A DNA stretch of 64,000 nucleotides from Caballeronia sp. Lep1P3 (lineage in GTDB: Bacteria; Pseudomonadota; Gammaproteobacteria; Burkholderiales; Burkholderiaceae): positions 930,001 to 994,000 of the forward strand of contig NZ_CP084265.1 of assembly GCF_022879595.1 (NCBI RefSeq), in the 5' to 3' direction. The notes under the pieces were generated by a model. It worked only from the letters and a program-made list of their open reading frames with translations. It had not been told where the DNA came from and ran no database searches. The number at the start of each line of letters is the position of its first letter. The first letter of the stretch is position 1. This document shows, piece after piece, positions 56,842-64,000 of the stretch. A program made the position numbers and the translations under genes.

Positions 56842-57581
56842 TGCGCGCGCTCCTTCGCGCGCTTGATGCGCGGCTTTCTTCCCTCGACGACACTCAGCGC
56901 AATGCCGACGCCGACGCCCGCGAGCACCGCCGCGAGCAGCCCGAGCTTGTACGGCCAGCCCTGCCACGCGAACGACAGCACGCCCGAGGCGAGCGCCGCC
57001 GCGAGAAAGCGCAGCGCGACGAGTTGCGGCACGATGATCGCGATGAACGTCGCGACCATCGCGAAATCGAGTCCGAGCGACTTCAGCCCCGGAAACGCCG
57101 CGCCGAAGAAGAGGCCGACGAGCGTCCACGCCTGCCAGTTCAGATACATCGCGAGGCCGGAGCCGAGGAAATAGTGCGGGCCGGTCTCGCCGGGCGCGCG
57201 TTTCTGATAATGCGTGTACGCGACCGCGAACACTTCGTCGGTCAGAAGGCCGGCGAGCGCCCAGCGCCAGCGCGCGGGCAGATGCGCGACATAGGGCGCG
57301 AGCGTCGCCGAATAGAGAACGTGCCGGAGATTGACGACGAACGTCGTCGCCCAGATCACGACGAAGCTCGCGTTCCCCGCGATCATGCCCGCCGCGATGA
57401 ATTGCGCCGACCCGGCGAAGACGACGAGCGACATGAGCTGTCCGTGCCAGAGCGCGAGCGGGCTCGCGGTGACGAGCGTGCCGAAGATGACGCCGAAGGG
57501 CGCGGCGCCGACCATCATCGGGATGGTGTCGCGCGCGCCCGCGGCGAGTTCTCGAAAAGCGTTGCGGGGCGATGCGTTCAA
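56838..57581 (-). CDS. azlC: AzlC family branched-chain amino acid exporter subunit
   Basis: The large subunit of an AzlCD exporter. The 247-aa membrane protein has six or so helices, the typical AAPFGVIFGTLVTASPLALW and AGSAQFIAAGMIAGNASF (about residues 25-75), and NLRHVLYSATLAPYVAHLP. It is upstream of azlD with a 4-bp overlap. A divergent or same-strand AraC regulator starts near 58508, upstream, and could control the pair, but that is inference. Confidence 0.94.
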   Translation of the reverse strand: MNASPRNAFRELAAGARDTIPMMVGAAPFGVIFGTLVTASPLALWHGQLMSLVVFAGSAQFIAAGMIAGNASFVVIWATTFVVNLRHVLYSATLAPYVAHLPARWRWALAGLLTDEVFAVAYTHYQKRAPGETGPHYFLGSGLAMYLNWQAWTLVGLFFGAAFPGLKSLGLDFAMVATFIAIIVPQLVALRFLAAALASGVLSFAWQGWPYKLGLLAAVLAGVGVGIALSVVEGRKPRIKRAKERAQ

Positions 57582-57677
57582 GGTGTCCTCCTGTTGCGCG
57601 GAGGATAGTCGATTGCCGCACGCGCGGCTTGTACGTTCTTGCGGCGGCTTTCGTGGCTCGGTCCGGCCCGGTTCGAT

Positions 57678-58508
57678 TCAGGCCCGCCAGCGCCCCGGCG
57701 CGACGCCGAATGCGCGCTTGAAATGCCGCGTGAAATGGCTCTGATCGGTGAAACCGCAGGCCGCCGCGATATCCGCGATGGACGCGCCCCCGCGCAACGC
57801 CGGCAACGCGCGCGCGATGCGCAACTGGTTGCGCCACGCGTGCGGCGCAAGACCCGTCTCGCGCGTGAAAAGCCGCGCCGCGTGAAACGCCGACAGGCCG
57901 ACCGCGCGCGCGAGTTCGGCGAGCGTGACCGGTGCGAGCAGATCGTCGGCGAGGCGCGATTTCATCGTGGCGACGCGGGCGGCGTCGGCGGCGGGCGGCG
58001 CGGGTGAAGGGCGATCGAGCGCGTGACGCGCGAGCAGCGTGGTGAGTGCATCGACGAGGGCGGTTTCGGCGGCGAGCGGATCGGCGCCATGTTCGACGCC
58101 TTCGAGCGCACGATGCGCGGCGACGAGCCGGCGCGCGAGATCGTCGTCGTGGATGATGCCCGGCGCGAACCACGGCGAGGCGGCGCGCGGCGCGATCTCG
58201 CGCGCGAGTTCCTCGACGAAAGCCGTCGGCAGATAGAACACGCGATAACGCCAGCCCGCATCGACGGCCCGCGCGCCCGTATGCACTTCGCCGGGATTGA
58301 TGACGGGCACCGTGCCCGCCTCGGCCACGTAACGCGCACCGCGATAGTCGTAGCACTCCGCGCCCGCTTCGATGACCGGCACCGTGTACGCGTCGTGCCA
58401 GTGCGGGGTGAACGCGTGGTCGTAATACTCGGCGGTGACCATGTCCGCGTCCGGCACGAGGGGCGAGCGCCAGTAGCGCGCGGCATTGCGAAAGCGTGGG
58501 GCGTTCAT
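57678..58508 (-). CDS. AraC family transcriptional regulator
   Basis: This 276-aa regulator has an N-terminal cupin-type AraC_binding domain (HAFTPHWHDAYTVPVIEAGA, about residues 29-48) and a C-terminal AraC HTH pair: VTLAELARAVGLSAFHAARLF (in parts) and IADIAAACGFTDQSHFTRHF with KRAFGVAPGRWR at the end. It lies immediately upstream of azlCD on the same strand with a gap of about 100 bp. This is the layout seen for AraC-type regulators of azlCD, so it probably controls the exporter. The effector is unknown. Confidence 0.93.
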   Translation of the reverse strand: MNAPRFRNAARYWRSPLVPDADMVTAEYYDHAFTPHWHDAYTVPVIEAGAECYDYRGARYVAEAGTVPVINPGEVHTGARAVDAGWRYRVFYLPTAFVEELAREIAPRAASPWFAPGIIHDDDLARRLVAAHRALEGVEHGADPLAAETALVDALTTLLARHALDRPSPAPPAADAARVATMKSRLADDLLAPVTLAELARAVGLSAFHAARLFTRETGLAPHAWRNQLRIARALPALRGGASIADIAAACGFTDQSHFTRHFKRAFGVAPGRWRA

Positions 58509-58585
58509 CGGTCGGTCGCGCGCTGGGGCGTTCTTCCGGGCGGATCGATTAGTCTACGACATCGTTGCGCGCGACGCCGCGCGCA

Positions 58586-59074
58586 TCACTTCACCGGAAT
58601 CGCCGTGCCTTCGGGCACCGGCACGGCCGTCACGCTGTTCTTCCCGCTGCCGCTCGCGATGCGGTCGCTGTAGGTCAGATACACGAGCGTGTTGCGCTTT
58701 GCATCGACGATGCGCACGACATGCAGCGTCTTGAAGATGAACGACATGCGGTCCGTGAAGACATCGGTCTTCTGCTTGAGCGGTTGCGCGATCTTGATGG
58801 GCGCGACCTGACGGCATGCGATGGACGCCTCGGTCGGATCTTCGGCGATGCCGAGCGTGCCCTTCACGCCGCCCGTGCGCGCCCGCGACACATAGCACGT
58901 CACGCCGCTGACGAGCGGATCGTCGTAGGCTTCGACGCTCACGCGGTCCGATCCCGTCAGACGGAAGTTGGTGTTGACGCTCGCGATTTCCTCTGCATGC
59001 GCGAGAGACGCGCCGAGTGAAAGAGCGAGCGATGCAAGCGATGCAAGCGAGGAGAGGAGGGTGGCGCGTTTCAT
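58586..59074 (-). CDS. creA: CreA family protein
   Basis: CreA is a periplasmic protein of unknown function that is widespread in proteobacteria. The 162-aa protein has a signal peptide with an unusual Leu-Ala-Ser repeat (SSLASLASLALSLGASLAHA) coded by GCGATGCAA-type DNA repeats. The mature domain includes VEAYDDPLVSGVTCYVSRAR (about residues 48-67) and RMSFIFKTLHVVRIVDAKRN (about residues 110-129), as in CreA. The C-terminus ends VTAVPVPEGTAIPVK. It is an isolated gene. Confidence 0.93.
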   Translation of the reverse strand: MKRATLLSSLASLASLALSLGASLAHAEEIASVNTNFRLTGSDRVSVEAYDDPLVSGVTCYVSRARTGGVKGTLGIAEDPTEASIACRQVAPIKIAQPLKQKTDVFTDRMSFIFKTLHVVRIVDAKRNTLVYLTYSDRIASGSGKNSVTAVPVPEGTAIPVK

Positions 59075-59087
59075 CGGAATCCTTCGG

Positions 59088-59124
59088 AAAAAAGAAAAGG
59101 GCGCCGTATTGTAGCGACGCCCTT
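59088..59124 (-). terminator. Terminator after the 24-aa gene
   Basis: AAGGGCG (59097-59103) pairs with CGCCCTT (59118-59124). On the minus strand it is followed by a T-rich run (TTTTCTTTTTT), 48 bp beyond the end of the small gene and just before creA. Confidence 0.75.
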
Positions 59125-59171
59125 CGTGGCTTCCGTTGCTTCTGCTGCTATTGCCGTGTGCGGCTGGCGCA

Positions 59172-59246
59172 TCAATGGAAGATCAGATAAAGGATCACCA
59201 GCACCACGACCGGCACACCGAGCAGCCATCCGAGCAGGTAAGGCAT
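59172..59246 (-). CDS. Small membrane peptide (24 aa)
   Basis: ATG at 59246 is preceded by a perfect ribosome site (GGAGGA, 6 nt away), which makes it a real gene despite its size. The peptide reads MPYLLGWLLGVPVVVLVILY and then LIFH, one hydrophobic helix with a Tyr and a Trp near the N-terminus. It is presumably a single-pass inner-membrane peptide of unknown function. A terminator follows it. Peptides of this sort are conserved in Burkholderia genomes as far as I recall, but I cannot name a family. Confidence 0.7.
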   Translation of the reverse strand: MPYLLGWLLGVPVVVLVILYLIFH

Positions 59247-59444
59247 GTCGTCCTCCTTGCGCATGTTGTTGTTGACGGTTCCAGTATCGGCTGCCCGCGC
59301 GCCGCGCGTTAGCCGTGTGCGTCCGAAATCGCTGTAGGCGTAGTCCTATCAGCTATCACGGCGGCGTTACGGATTGGTCATGCCATCATCGGAAACGCGG
59401 CCGCGCGCTTTCTTCGCCGGGCGGTCGCGATAGAGCGCGCGCAC

Positions 59445-60137
59445 TTAGTCCAGATGCGCGCCTGCGCACTCGCGCGCACGCGGTGGATCGCGGCCGACGA
59501 TCGCATCGAGAATCGCGCGGTGCTGCGCGAGCAGATCGGCTTCGACGCCTTCTTCGTAATCGACGAGACGGTGAGAGCTGAGCATCGATTCGCGCATCAC
59601 TTCGTTGAGGCCATGCATCACATGCGTCAGCGCGACATTGTGCGTGGCGTCCGCGATGGCGAGATGGAACGCCGCGTCCTTTTCCGCGATGCGCGCGCTT
59701 TTGCCGGCGACCGCGCTCGCGAGCGCATCGAACGCAGCGGCGATGCGCGCGAGATCGGCCTCGGTCGCCCGCTCGGCGGCATACGCGGTCGCGAGCGTTT
59801 CGAGGCCGTGGCGCAACTCGAGGACATCGGCGCTTGCGTTCGGCTGCTGTTCGAGCAGCGCGGCAAGCGGATGCGAGACGAGCGGCGCCGTCACATCCGA
59901 GACGACGAAACCGCCCCGCGCCACCGCGCGGATGAATCCGTCAGACTCCAGACGAATGAGCGCCTCGCGCAGCGACGGCCGCGAGACGTTCAACTGCTCG
60001 GCGAGATCGCGTTCGGCGGGCAGGCGCTGGCCGGGCAGCAGCGCGCCATTCGAAATCAGCGCGCGAATCTGGCCGGATACGACATCGGAGAGGCGCAGGC
60101 GAGCGTAGGAATGCGCTTGGACGGGCTGGAAAGTCAT
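59445..60137 (-). CDS. GntR/FadR (FCD) family regulator, LldR-like
   Basis: This 230-aa regulator has an N-terminal GntR winged helix (LSDVVSGQIRALISNGALLP, then LAEQLNVSRPSLREALIRLE, about residues 17-65) and a C-terminal FCD domain that binds organic acids. FCD metal residues can be followed in ELRHGLETLA, DAAFHLAIADATHN (His) and LLAQHRAILDAIVGRD (His). It is divergent to lutABC across 120 bp, and that spacer carries a TGGT-N3-ACCA motif, typical of LldR/FadR operators. It is therefore the likely L-lactate-responsive regulator of lutABC. Confidence 0.93.
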   Translation of the reverse strand: MTFQPVQAHSYARLRLSDVVSGQIRALISNGALLPGQRLPAERDLAEQLNVSRPSLREALIRLESDGFIRAVARGGFVVSDVTAPLVSHPLAALLEQQPNASADVLELRHGLETLATAYAAERATEADLARIAAAFDALASAVAGKSARIAEKDAAFHLAIADATHNVALTHVMHGLNEVMRESMLSSHRLVDYEEGVEADLLAQHRAILDAIVGRDPPRARECAGAHLD

Positions 60138-60180
60138 CGTTGGGAATGCGACGCCGGGAAAGGCTTTGGATTACCCTAGT

Positions 60181-60209
60181 TTGACACGAAAGCACTGCGT
60201 CCTTAGAGT
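60181..60209 (+). promoter_or_regulatory. Promoter of lutABC
   Basis: TTGACA (60181-60186), 17-bp spacer, TAGAGT (60204-60209), 48 bp before the lutA ATG. The -35 is perfect and the -10 has two changes. Confidence 0.75.
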
Positions 60210-60210
60210 C

Positions 60211-60232
60211 TTGGTCAGACCACGCTGACCAA
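60211..60232. promoter_or_regulatory. FCD/GntR-type operator of lutABC
   Basis: A perfect 8-6-8 inverted repeat has TTGGTCAG (60211-60218) and CTGACCAA (60225-60232). Within it TGGTCAGACCA (60212-60222) fits the TGGT-N3-ACCA motif of LldR/FadR regulators. It directly follows the -10, so a bound repressor would block transcription. Confidence 0.8.
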
Positions 60233-60257
60233 CATGCGGTTTCTCCCCACTTCTCCC

Positions 60258-61001
60258 ATGAAAGTAGCTCTCTTCGTCCCCTGTTTCATCGATGCGTTTT
60301 ATCCGCAAGTCGGCATCGCCACGCTCGAATTGCTGGAGCGGCTGGGCGTCGATGTCGACTATCCGCAAGACCAGACGTGCTGCGGCCAGCCGATGGCCAA
60401 CAGCGGCGCGCACAAGGAAGCGGCGGGCGCCGAGCGCGTGTTCGCGCGCAACTTCGCGGATTACGACTATGTCGTCGGACCGTCGGCGAGTTGCACGCAT
60501 CATGTGCGCGAGCATTTCACGGCCATCGAGCAGACGAGCGCGGTGCAAAAGGTCCGCAAGAGCACGGTTGAACTCGTCGAATTTCTGCACGACGTGCTGA
60601 AGGTGCGCGACTTTCCGTGGGCCGACTTCCCGCATCGCGTCGGGCTGCACAACAGTTGCAGCGCGGTGCGGCATCTGCGCGAGACCTCAAATTCGGAAGT
60701 GGCCGGCACGCCGTTCTCGAAGCCGCGCGCGCTGCTGGAACGCGTGAAAGGCATCGAATTCGTCACGCCCGCGCGGCCCGACGAATGCTGCGGCTTCGGC
60801 GGCACGTTCTCCGTGACCGAGGAAGCTGTGTCGGTGCGCATGGGGCAGGACAAGGTGCGCGATCACATCGGCGCGGGCGCGGAATATATCGTCTCGGGCG
60901 ACATGTCGTGTCTCATGCATCAACAGGGATGCGCCGAGCGCATGAAGCTCGACGCGAAGTTCATTCACATCGCGCAGGTTCTCAACGGAGCGCGGGCATG
61001 A
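60258..61001 (+). CDS. lutA: Lactate utilisation protein A (CCG-domain Fe-S protein)
   Basis: LutA is part of the LutABC L-lactate oxidase complex. The 247-aa protein has two CCG cysteine-rich domains: CCGQPMANSG (about residues 42-51) and CCGFGGTFSV (about residues 179-188), with SCTHHV and NSCSAVRH cysteines. These domains hold Fe-S clusters in succinate/heterodisulfide reductase relatives. ATG 60258 is the family start (MKVALFVPCFIDAFYPQVG). The stop overlaps lutB's start by 4 bp. Confidence 0.95.
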   Translation: MKVALFVPCFIDAFYPQVGIATLELLERLGVDVDYPQDQTCCGQPMANSGAHKEAAGAERVFARNFADYDYVVGPSASCTHHVREHFTAIEQTSAVQKVRKSTVELVEFLHDVLKVRDFPWADFPHRVGLHNSCSAVRHLRETSNSEVAGTPFSKPRALLERVKGIEFVTPARPDECCGFGGTFSVTEEAVSVRMGQDKVRDHIGAGAEYIVSGDMSCLMHQQGCAERMKLDAKFIHIAQVLNGARA

Positions 61002-62389
61002 CGAAGACCGTTCGCATCGACCACGCGAAAGCCGCGGGCGCGTTCCTGCAAAAGCCCGATCACGTCGCGTTCCACGACAAGCGTCTCTGGGACTTGCGCT
61101 CGAAGCGCGATGCGCAGGCGCACGGCATCCCCGAATGGGAGACGCTGCGCGAGCTGGCATCGGGCATCAAGGAACATACGCTCTCGAATCTCGCGGACTA
61201 CATCGCGCAATTCGCGGATCAGGCTGCAAAGAACGGCGTGGTCGTCCATTTCGCGGCGAACGCCGAAGAGCACAACGCGCTCGTCCACAAGCTGATGAGC
61301 GAGCGCGGCATGACGACGCTCGTCAAGAGCAAGTCCATGCTTACCGACGAATGCTATATGCGCGACTATCTGGAGCCGTGCGGCATCACGGTGATGGAAA
61401 CCGATCTCGGCGAGCGCATCCAGCAGCTCGATCATCAGGACCCGAGCCATATGGTCGTGCCGGCCGTGCACAAGCTGCGCGCGGACGTGGCCGAACTCTT
61501 CGGCAAGACGATCGGCACGGACCCGAACAACAGCGACATCCACTATCTCGCGGAAAGCCAGCGCATGCACACGCGGCCGTACTTCGTGCGCGAGAAGACC
61601 GCGGGCATGACGGGCTGCAATTTCGCGGTGGCCGAAACCGGCACGGTCGTCGTCTGCACGAACGAGGGCAATGCGGATTTGTCCGCGAACGTGCCGCCGT
61701 TGCATATCGCGTCGATCGGCATCGAGAAGCTGATTCCGACGATCGCCGATCTCGGCGTGTTCGTGCGCATGTTGTCGAGAAGCGCGCTCGGCTCGCCGAT
61801 CACGCAGTACACGTCGCATTTTCGGGCGCCGCGGCCGGGCACGGAGATGCACTACATCCTCGTCGATAACGGCCGCTCGGAGCGGCTCGCGCTCGAGGAC
61901 TTCTGGTATTCGCTCAAATGCATCCGCTGCGGCGCGTGCATGAATACGTGTCCGGTGTATCGGCGCAGCGGCGGGCTGTCGTATGGCGGAACGTATTCCG
62001 GGCCGATCGGCGCGATCATCAATCCGACCTACGATCTCAAGCGCTACAGCAGCCTGCCGTTCGCCTCGACGCTCAATGGCAGTTGCACCAACGTCTGCCC
62101 GACGAAGATCAACATTCACGAGCAGATCTACAAGTGGCGCGAGGTGATCGCTCAAAAGCACGAAGTGCCGTTCGTGAAGCAGGAAGTGCTGAAGATGGCG
62201 GGGCGTCTGCTCGCGAGCCCGACGCTTTATCGTGCGAGCGTCGCGTCGCTCGGCGGCGCGCTCAAGCGGCTGCCGAACTTCATGCTGTACAACCCGCTCA
62301 ACATCTGGGGCCGCCAGCGCGAGTTGCCGGATGCGCCCAAAGAGACGTTCCACGAGTGGTACAGGAAGAACCGCAAATCCGCCAAATGA
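60998..62389 (+). CDS. lutB: Lactate utilisation protein B (4Fe-4S protein)
   Basis: LutB is the ferredoxin-like subunit of the L-lactate oxidation complex. The 463-aa protein has two cysteine clusters near the C-terminus, CIRCGACMNTCPVYRR (about residues 308-323) and CTNVCPTKINIHEQI (about residues 363-377), which bind 4Fe-4S clusters. The LUD domain (residues about 60-290) contains DLGERIQQLDHQDPSHMVVP. ATG 60998 is fused to the lutA stop (ATGA), and lutC starts at the lutB stop, all translationally coupled. Confidence 0.95.
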   Translation: MTKTVRIDHAKAAGAFLQKPDHVAFHDKRLWDLRSKRDAQAHGIPEWETLRELASGIKEHTLSNLADYIAQFADQAAKNGVVVHFAANAEEHNALVHKLMSERGMTTLVKSKSMLTDECYMRDYLEPCGITVMETDLGERIQQLDHQDPSHMVVPAVHKLRADVAELFGKTIGTDPNNSDIHYLAESQRMHTRPYFVREKTAGMTGCNFAVAETGTVVVCTNEGNADLSANVPPLHIASIGIEKLIPTIADLGVFVRMLSRSALGSPITQYTSHFRAPRPGTEMHYILVDNGRSERLALEDFWYSLKCIRCGACMNTCPVYRRSGGLSYGGTYSGPIGAIINPTYDLKRYSSLPFASTLNGSCTNVCPTKINIHEQIYKWREVIAQKHEVPFVKQEVLKMAGRLLASPTLYRASVASLGGALKRLPNFMLYNPLNIWGRQRELPDAPKETFHEWYRKNRKSAK

Positions 62390-62979
62390 GCCACGCCATG
62401 ACGACTCGCGAAGCCTTTCTCACGAAGATCCGCGCGGCGCAGCCCGCCTCGCGCCCGCGTCCCGACGTGCCGATTTTTCCGTCGCCCGAAGGCGATCTCA
62501 TGACGCGCTTCATCGCCGCGCTCACCACGATGGGCGGCACGTCCGCGCACGCGCACAGTCTCGACGAAGTGAGGGAGATGATCGCCGCGCGCTTCGGCAG
62601 CGATGCGGTCGTGGCGTCGGCGGTGCCGGGCATCGAAGGCACGCGGCCGCTCGCGCCCGACACGGCGCCGGCGTCGCTTCAGGATATCGACGTGGGCGTG
62701 GTGCGCGCTCGCTTCGGCGTCGCGGAAACTGGCTCGGTGTGGTTCAGCGAGCAGGAATACGTCGTCAATTCGATCGGCTATCTCGCGCAGCATCTCGTCG
62801 TTTTGCTCGACCCGGCGCAGCTCGTCGATGGCTTGCAGCAGGTGTACCGCCGGCCCGATTTCAAGTCCGCGCGTTATGCCGTGCTGGTCACGGGACCGTC
62901 CGCGACGGCCGACATCGAGGGCGTGCTGATTCGCGGCGCGCAGGGCGTGCGCTCGCTCACTGTCGTTTGGATTCAGTAG
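62386..62979 (+). CDS. lutC: Lactate utilisation protein C
   Basis: LutC is the third L-lactate oxidation subunit, a LUD-domain protein. From ATG 62386, which overlaps the lutB stop, the protein is 197 aa; ATG 62398 gives a slightly shorter form. Features are FGVAETGSVWFSEQEYVVNS (about residues 108-127) and the C-terminal LVTGPSATADIEGVLIRGAQ and GVRSLTVVWIQ. The last codons overlap the end of a small, doubtful gene on the other strand. Confidence 0.93.
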   Translation: MSHAMTTREAFLTKIRAAQPASRPRPDVPIFPSPEGDLMTRFIAALTTMGGTSAHAHSLDEVREMIAARFGSDAVVASAVPGIEGTRPLAPDTAPASLQDIDVGVVRARFGVAETGSVWFSEQEYVVNSIGYLAQHLVVLLDPAQLVDGLQQVYRRPDFKSARYAVLVTGPSATADIEGVLIRGAQGVRSLTVVWIQ

Positions 62980-63260
62980 CGCCAGAAGATCGCCACCGTG
63001 ATGCCGCCGGACAGCAGCCACTTGACGATGTAGTGGACGGTCCGGTTCCACGCCCTCAGGCGCTTGCCGACGAGCCGTATCGAACAGAGATGCTTGAACG
63101 CGCGATTGAGCGCGCCGGTGCGGTCGCCGATTTCGTTGGGCGACGCCGCCGCGAGCACCGGAAAGCCGCCGACCGCGTTGTTCACTGCCTGCGCCCAGCG
63201 ATGTTTCGTCGGCCGCTCGAGAGCGATGGCTGGAGATATGTTCACGGGGGACATGAACAT
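62973..63260 (-). CDS. Doubtful small hypothetical protein (95 aa)
   Basis: From ATG 63260 (MFMSPVNISPAIALERPTKH) the frame is open for 95 aa and ends with a hydrophobic segment (YIVKWLLSGGITVAIFWRY). It may be a tail-anchored membrane protein. The coding evidence is thin: no ribosome site is obvious, its 3' end overlaps lutC by 7 bp, and I do not know the family. The open frame extends upstream to 63386, but with even less support. Confidence 0.35.
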   Translation of the reverse strand: MFMSPVNISPAIALERPTKHRWAQAVNNAVGGFPVLAAASPNEIGDRTGALNRAFKHLCSIRLVGKRLRAWNRTVHYIVKWLLSGGITVAIFWRY

Positions 63261-63582
63261 CGAGTGATCGGACAAGTTGCCTGAAAAATCCGTGGCGGAC
63301 TTTCCCGCGCCAATGCATGCACGCCGCGCACGCGATGAAAACGAAGAGACCGAGCCAGCGCATCCATTGCGCCTTTCACGGTGCACGCCGCCGATGCATT
63401 ACATCTCGAAACTATACAAACGCTTATCAAACGCGCGCTCGGATGACGCTCGGCTTTGCCGTTTCTAAAGGAAGACGAATTCGCGATTGCAGCGGATGCG
63501 TGTTTCTATGGCACGTTTAAAAAGCGCATGCAAAAATGCAAAAAGCCCAACTCGAATGAGTTGGGCTTTTCGCTTAATGCTT
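63261..63582. other. Region between the doubtful gene and tRNA-Asn
   Basis: The stretch of about 320 bp has no gene I can support. It ends with the tRNA-Asn terminator at 63541-63570. The upstream part includes some A/T-rich DNA around 63405-63430. Confidence 0.6.
63541..63570 (-). terminator. Terminator after the tRNA-Asn genes
   Basis: AAAAGCCCAACTC (63541-63553) pairs with GAGTTGGGCTTTT (63558-63570), a 13-bp stem around GAAT. On the minus strand it ends in TTTT after the second tRNA-Asn copy. Confidence 0.88.
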
Positions 63583-63658
63583 TGGCTCCCCGACCTGGGC
63601 TCGAACCAGGGACCTACGGATTAACAGTCCGGCGCTCTACCGACTGAGCTATCGGGGA
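63583..63658 (-). tRNA. tRNA-Asn (anticodon GTT), distal copy
   Basis: The minus strand folds into a 76-nt tRNA with encoded CCA. The acceptor TCCCCGA/TCGGGGA, a D arm with AGCTCAGTCGGTAGAGC, the anticodon loop CTGTTAATC (anticodon GTT) and the T arm CTGGTTCGAGCCCAG are all complete. It is identical to the copy at 63736. Confidence 0.98.
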
Positions 63659-63681
63659 ACATCTACAACAATGAAACCGAG

Positions 63682-63710
63682 TAAAAAGCCCAGCGGTTGA
63701 CTGGGCTTTA
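63682..63710 (-). terminator. Hairpin between the two tRNA-Asn copies
   Basis: TAAAAAGCCCAG (63682-63693) pairs with CTGGGCTTTA (63701-63710). On the minus strand it is followed by TTTTTA, so it may partly terminate after the promoter-proximal tRNA. Confidence 0.7.
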
Positions 63711-63735
63711 CTGAACCTCTTTGCCGGAACCTTCT

Positions 63736-63811
63736 TGGCTCCCCGACCTGGGCTCGAACCAGGGACCTACGGATTAACAGTCCGGCGCTCTACCGACTGA
63801 GCTATCGGGGA
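63736..63811 (-). tRNA. tRNA-Asn (anticodon GTT), promoter-proximal copy
   Basis: This 76-nt tRNA is identical base for base to the copy at 63583 and has encoded CCA. It lies right after a consensus promoter. The two copies are 77 bp apart. Confidence 0.98.
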
Positions 63812-63833
63812 ACATCTACAGCAGAGAAGCGGA

Positions 63834-63862
63834 ATTATAGGGAGCGTCTCCTAGGCTGTCAA
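63834..63862 (-). promoter_or_regulatory. Perfect consensus promoter of the tRNA-Asn pair
   Basis: On the minus strand, TTGACA (63857-63862), a 17-bp spacer and TATAAT (63834-63839). The -10 lies about 23 bp before the tRNA, as expected for a strong stable-RNA promoter. Confidence 0.9.
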
Positions 63863-63937
63863 CGCTCAATCTTCATTCCAAACACCTTTTTGCACCCAGG
63901 CGAACTCGTCCTAAGTGCACTCATTTGAGCGGACGCT

Positions 63938-64000
63938 TCAACGCTCGAGCAGATTGAGCTTGTCCTTCACGTCCTTGAATTCGTCCGATTCGGGCAGCGG
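63938..64000 (-). CDS. C-terminal end of an unidentified gene (partial)
   Basis: The minus strand from the window edge reads PLPESDEFKDVKDKLNLLER and then TGA at 63938-63940. Only 20 residues are visible, charged and helical. The gene cannot be identified from this piece; the reading frame is inferred from the codon pattern and stop. Confidence 0.5.
   Translation of the reverse strand, partial: PLPESDEFKDVKDKLNLLER

Noticed and set aside
1..64000. Mobile elements, prophage, integrases and toxin-antitoxin pairs
   Set aside because: I looked for transposase, integrase and toxin motifs in all credible proteins and found none. Gene order is that of a conserved core chromosome.

Overview
The window looks like ordinary, high-GC core chromosome of a betaproteobacterium of the Burkholderiaceae, most like Paraburkholderia, Caballeronia or Burkholderia. 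This rests on gene content and order read from the translated sequence, not on a database search. The supporting blocks are gyrA-serC-pheA-tyrA-aroA-cmk-rpsA-ihfB, lapA-lapB-ugd-rfaE1-hldD, rpsP-rimM-trmD-rplS, rsgA/Ste24 protease/orn, and a lutABC lactate operon with a GntR/FCD regulator. I see no prophage, insertion sequence, integrase, CRISPR array or toxin-antitoxin module, and no strong sign of recent transfer.

Layout. 1-10.5 kb: the end of gyrA, a secreted DUF2059 protein, then serC and the aromatic amino acid genes running into cmk, rpsA and ihfB, closed by a UUCG-loop terminator. 10.7-17.3 kb: envelope genes (lapA, lapB, ugd, rfaE1, hldD), a ComEA-like DNA-binding protein and cysM. 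17.3-28.5 kb: mltB, a histone-deacetylase-like amidohydrolase, a monoacylglycerol-lipase-like hydrolase, metNIQ, etfBA with a DmdC-type acyl-CoA dehydrogenase, and dadA. 28.6-35.4 kb: an Lrp-type regulator, a radical SAM protein behind a perfect LexA-type box, a TM2 protein, the rpsP operon, a CoA-pyrophosphatase Nudix protein and a CbiB-like membrane protein. 35.4-42.3 kb: DUF2007, rsgA, Ste24 protease, orn, mog, darP, pmbA, folA and a small hypothetical gene. 42.3-50.2 kb: a VpsR-like sigma-54 activator, thyA, an ArsR regulator, a mini-lipoprotein, a thioesterase, fumC and a PLD-family lipoprotein. 50.5-59.2 kb: norM, an S4 protein, two secreted Ala/Lys-rich proteins, a UvrD-like helicase behind a second LexA-like box, an unidentified 254-aa protein, azlDC, an AraC regulator, creA and a 24-aa membrane peptide. 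59.4-64 kb: the lut regulator and lutABC, a doubtful small gene, two identical tRNA-Asn genes, and the last 20 codons of an unidentified gene.

The most interesting material is regulatory. (i) Two SOS-type boxes each overlap the -10 of a gene not usually listed in the SOS core. (ii) Between the sigma-54 activator and a 72-aa hypothetical gene there is a -24/-12-like element and a perfect 7-4-7 palindrome about 108 bp upstream of its predicted start. (iii) The metNIQ leader holds a Met-Met-Asp-Val-Leu mini-ORF, a 15-bp tandem repeat and a terminator-like hairpin. (iv) A 12/11-bp repeat upstream of mltB could fold as a G-quadruplex. (v) lutABC has a promoter with an abutting operator. Nothing amounts to a proven new system; these are testable predictions from sequence alone.
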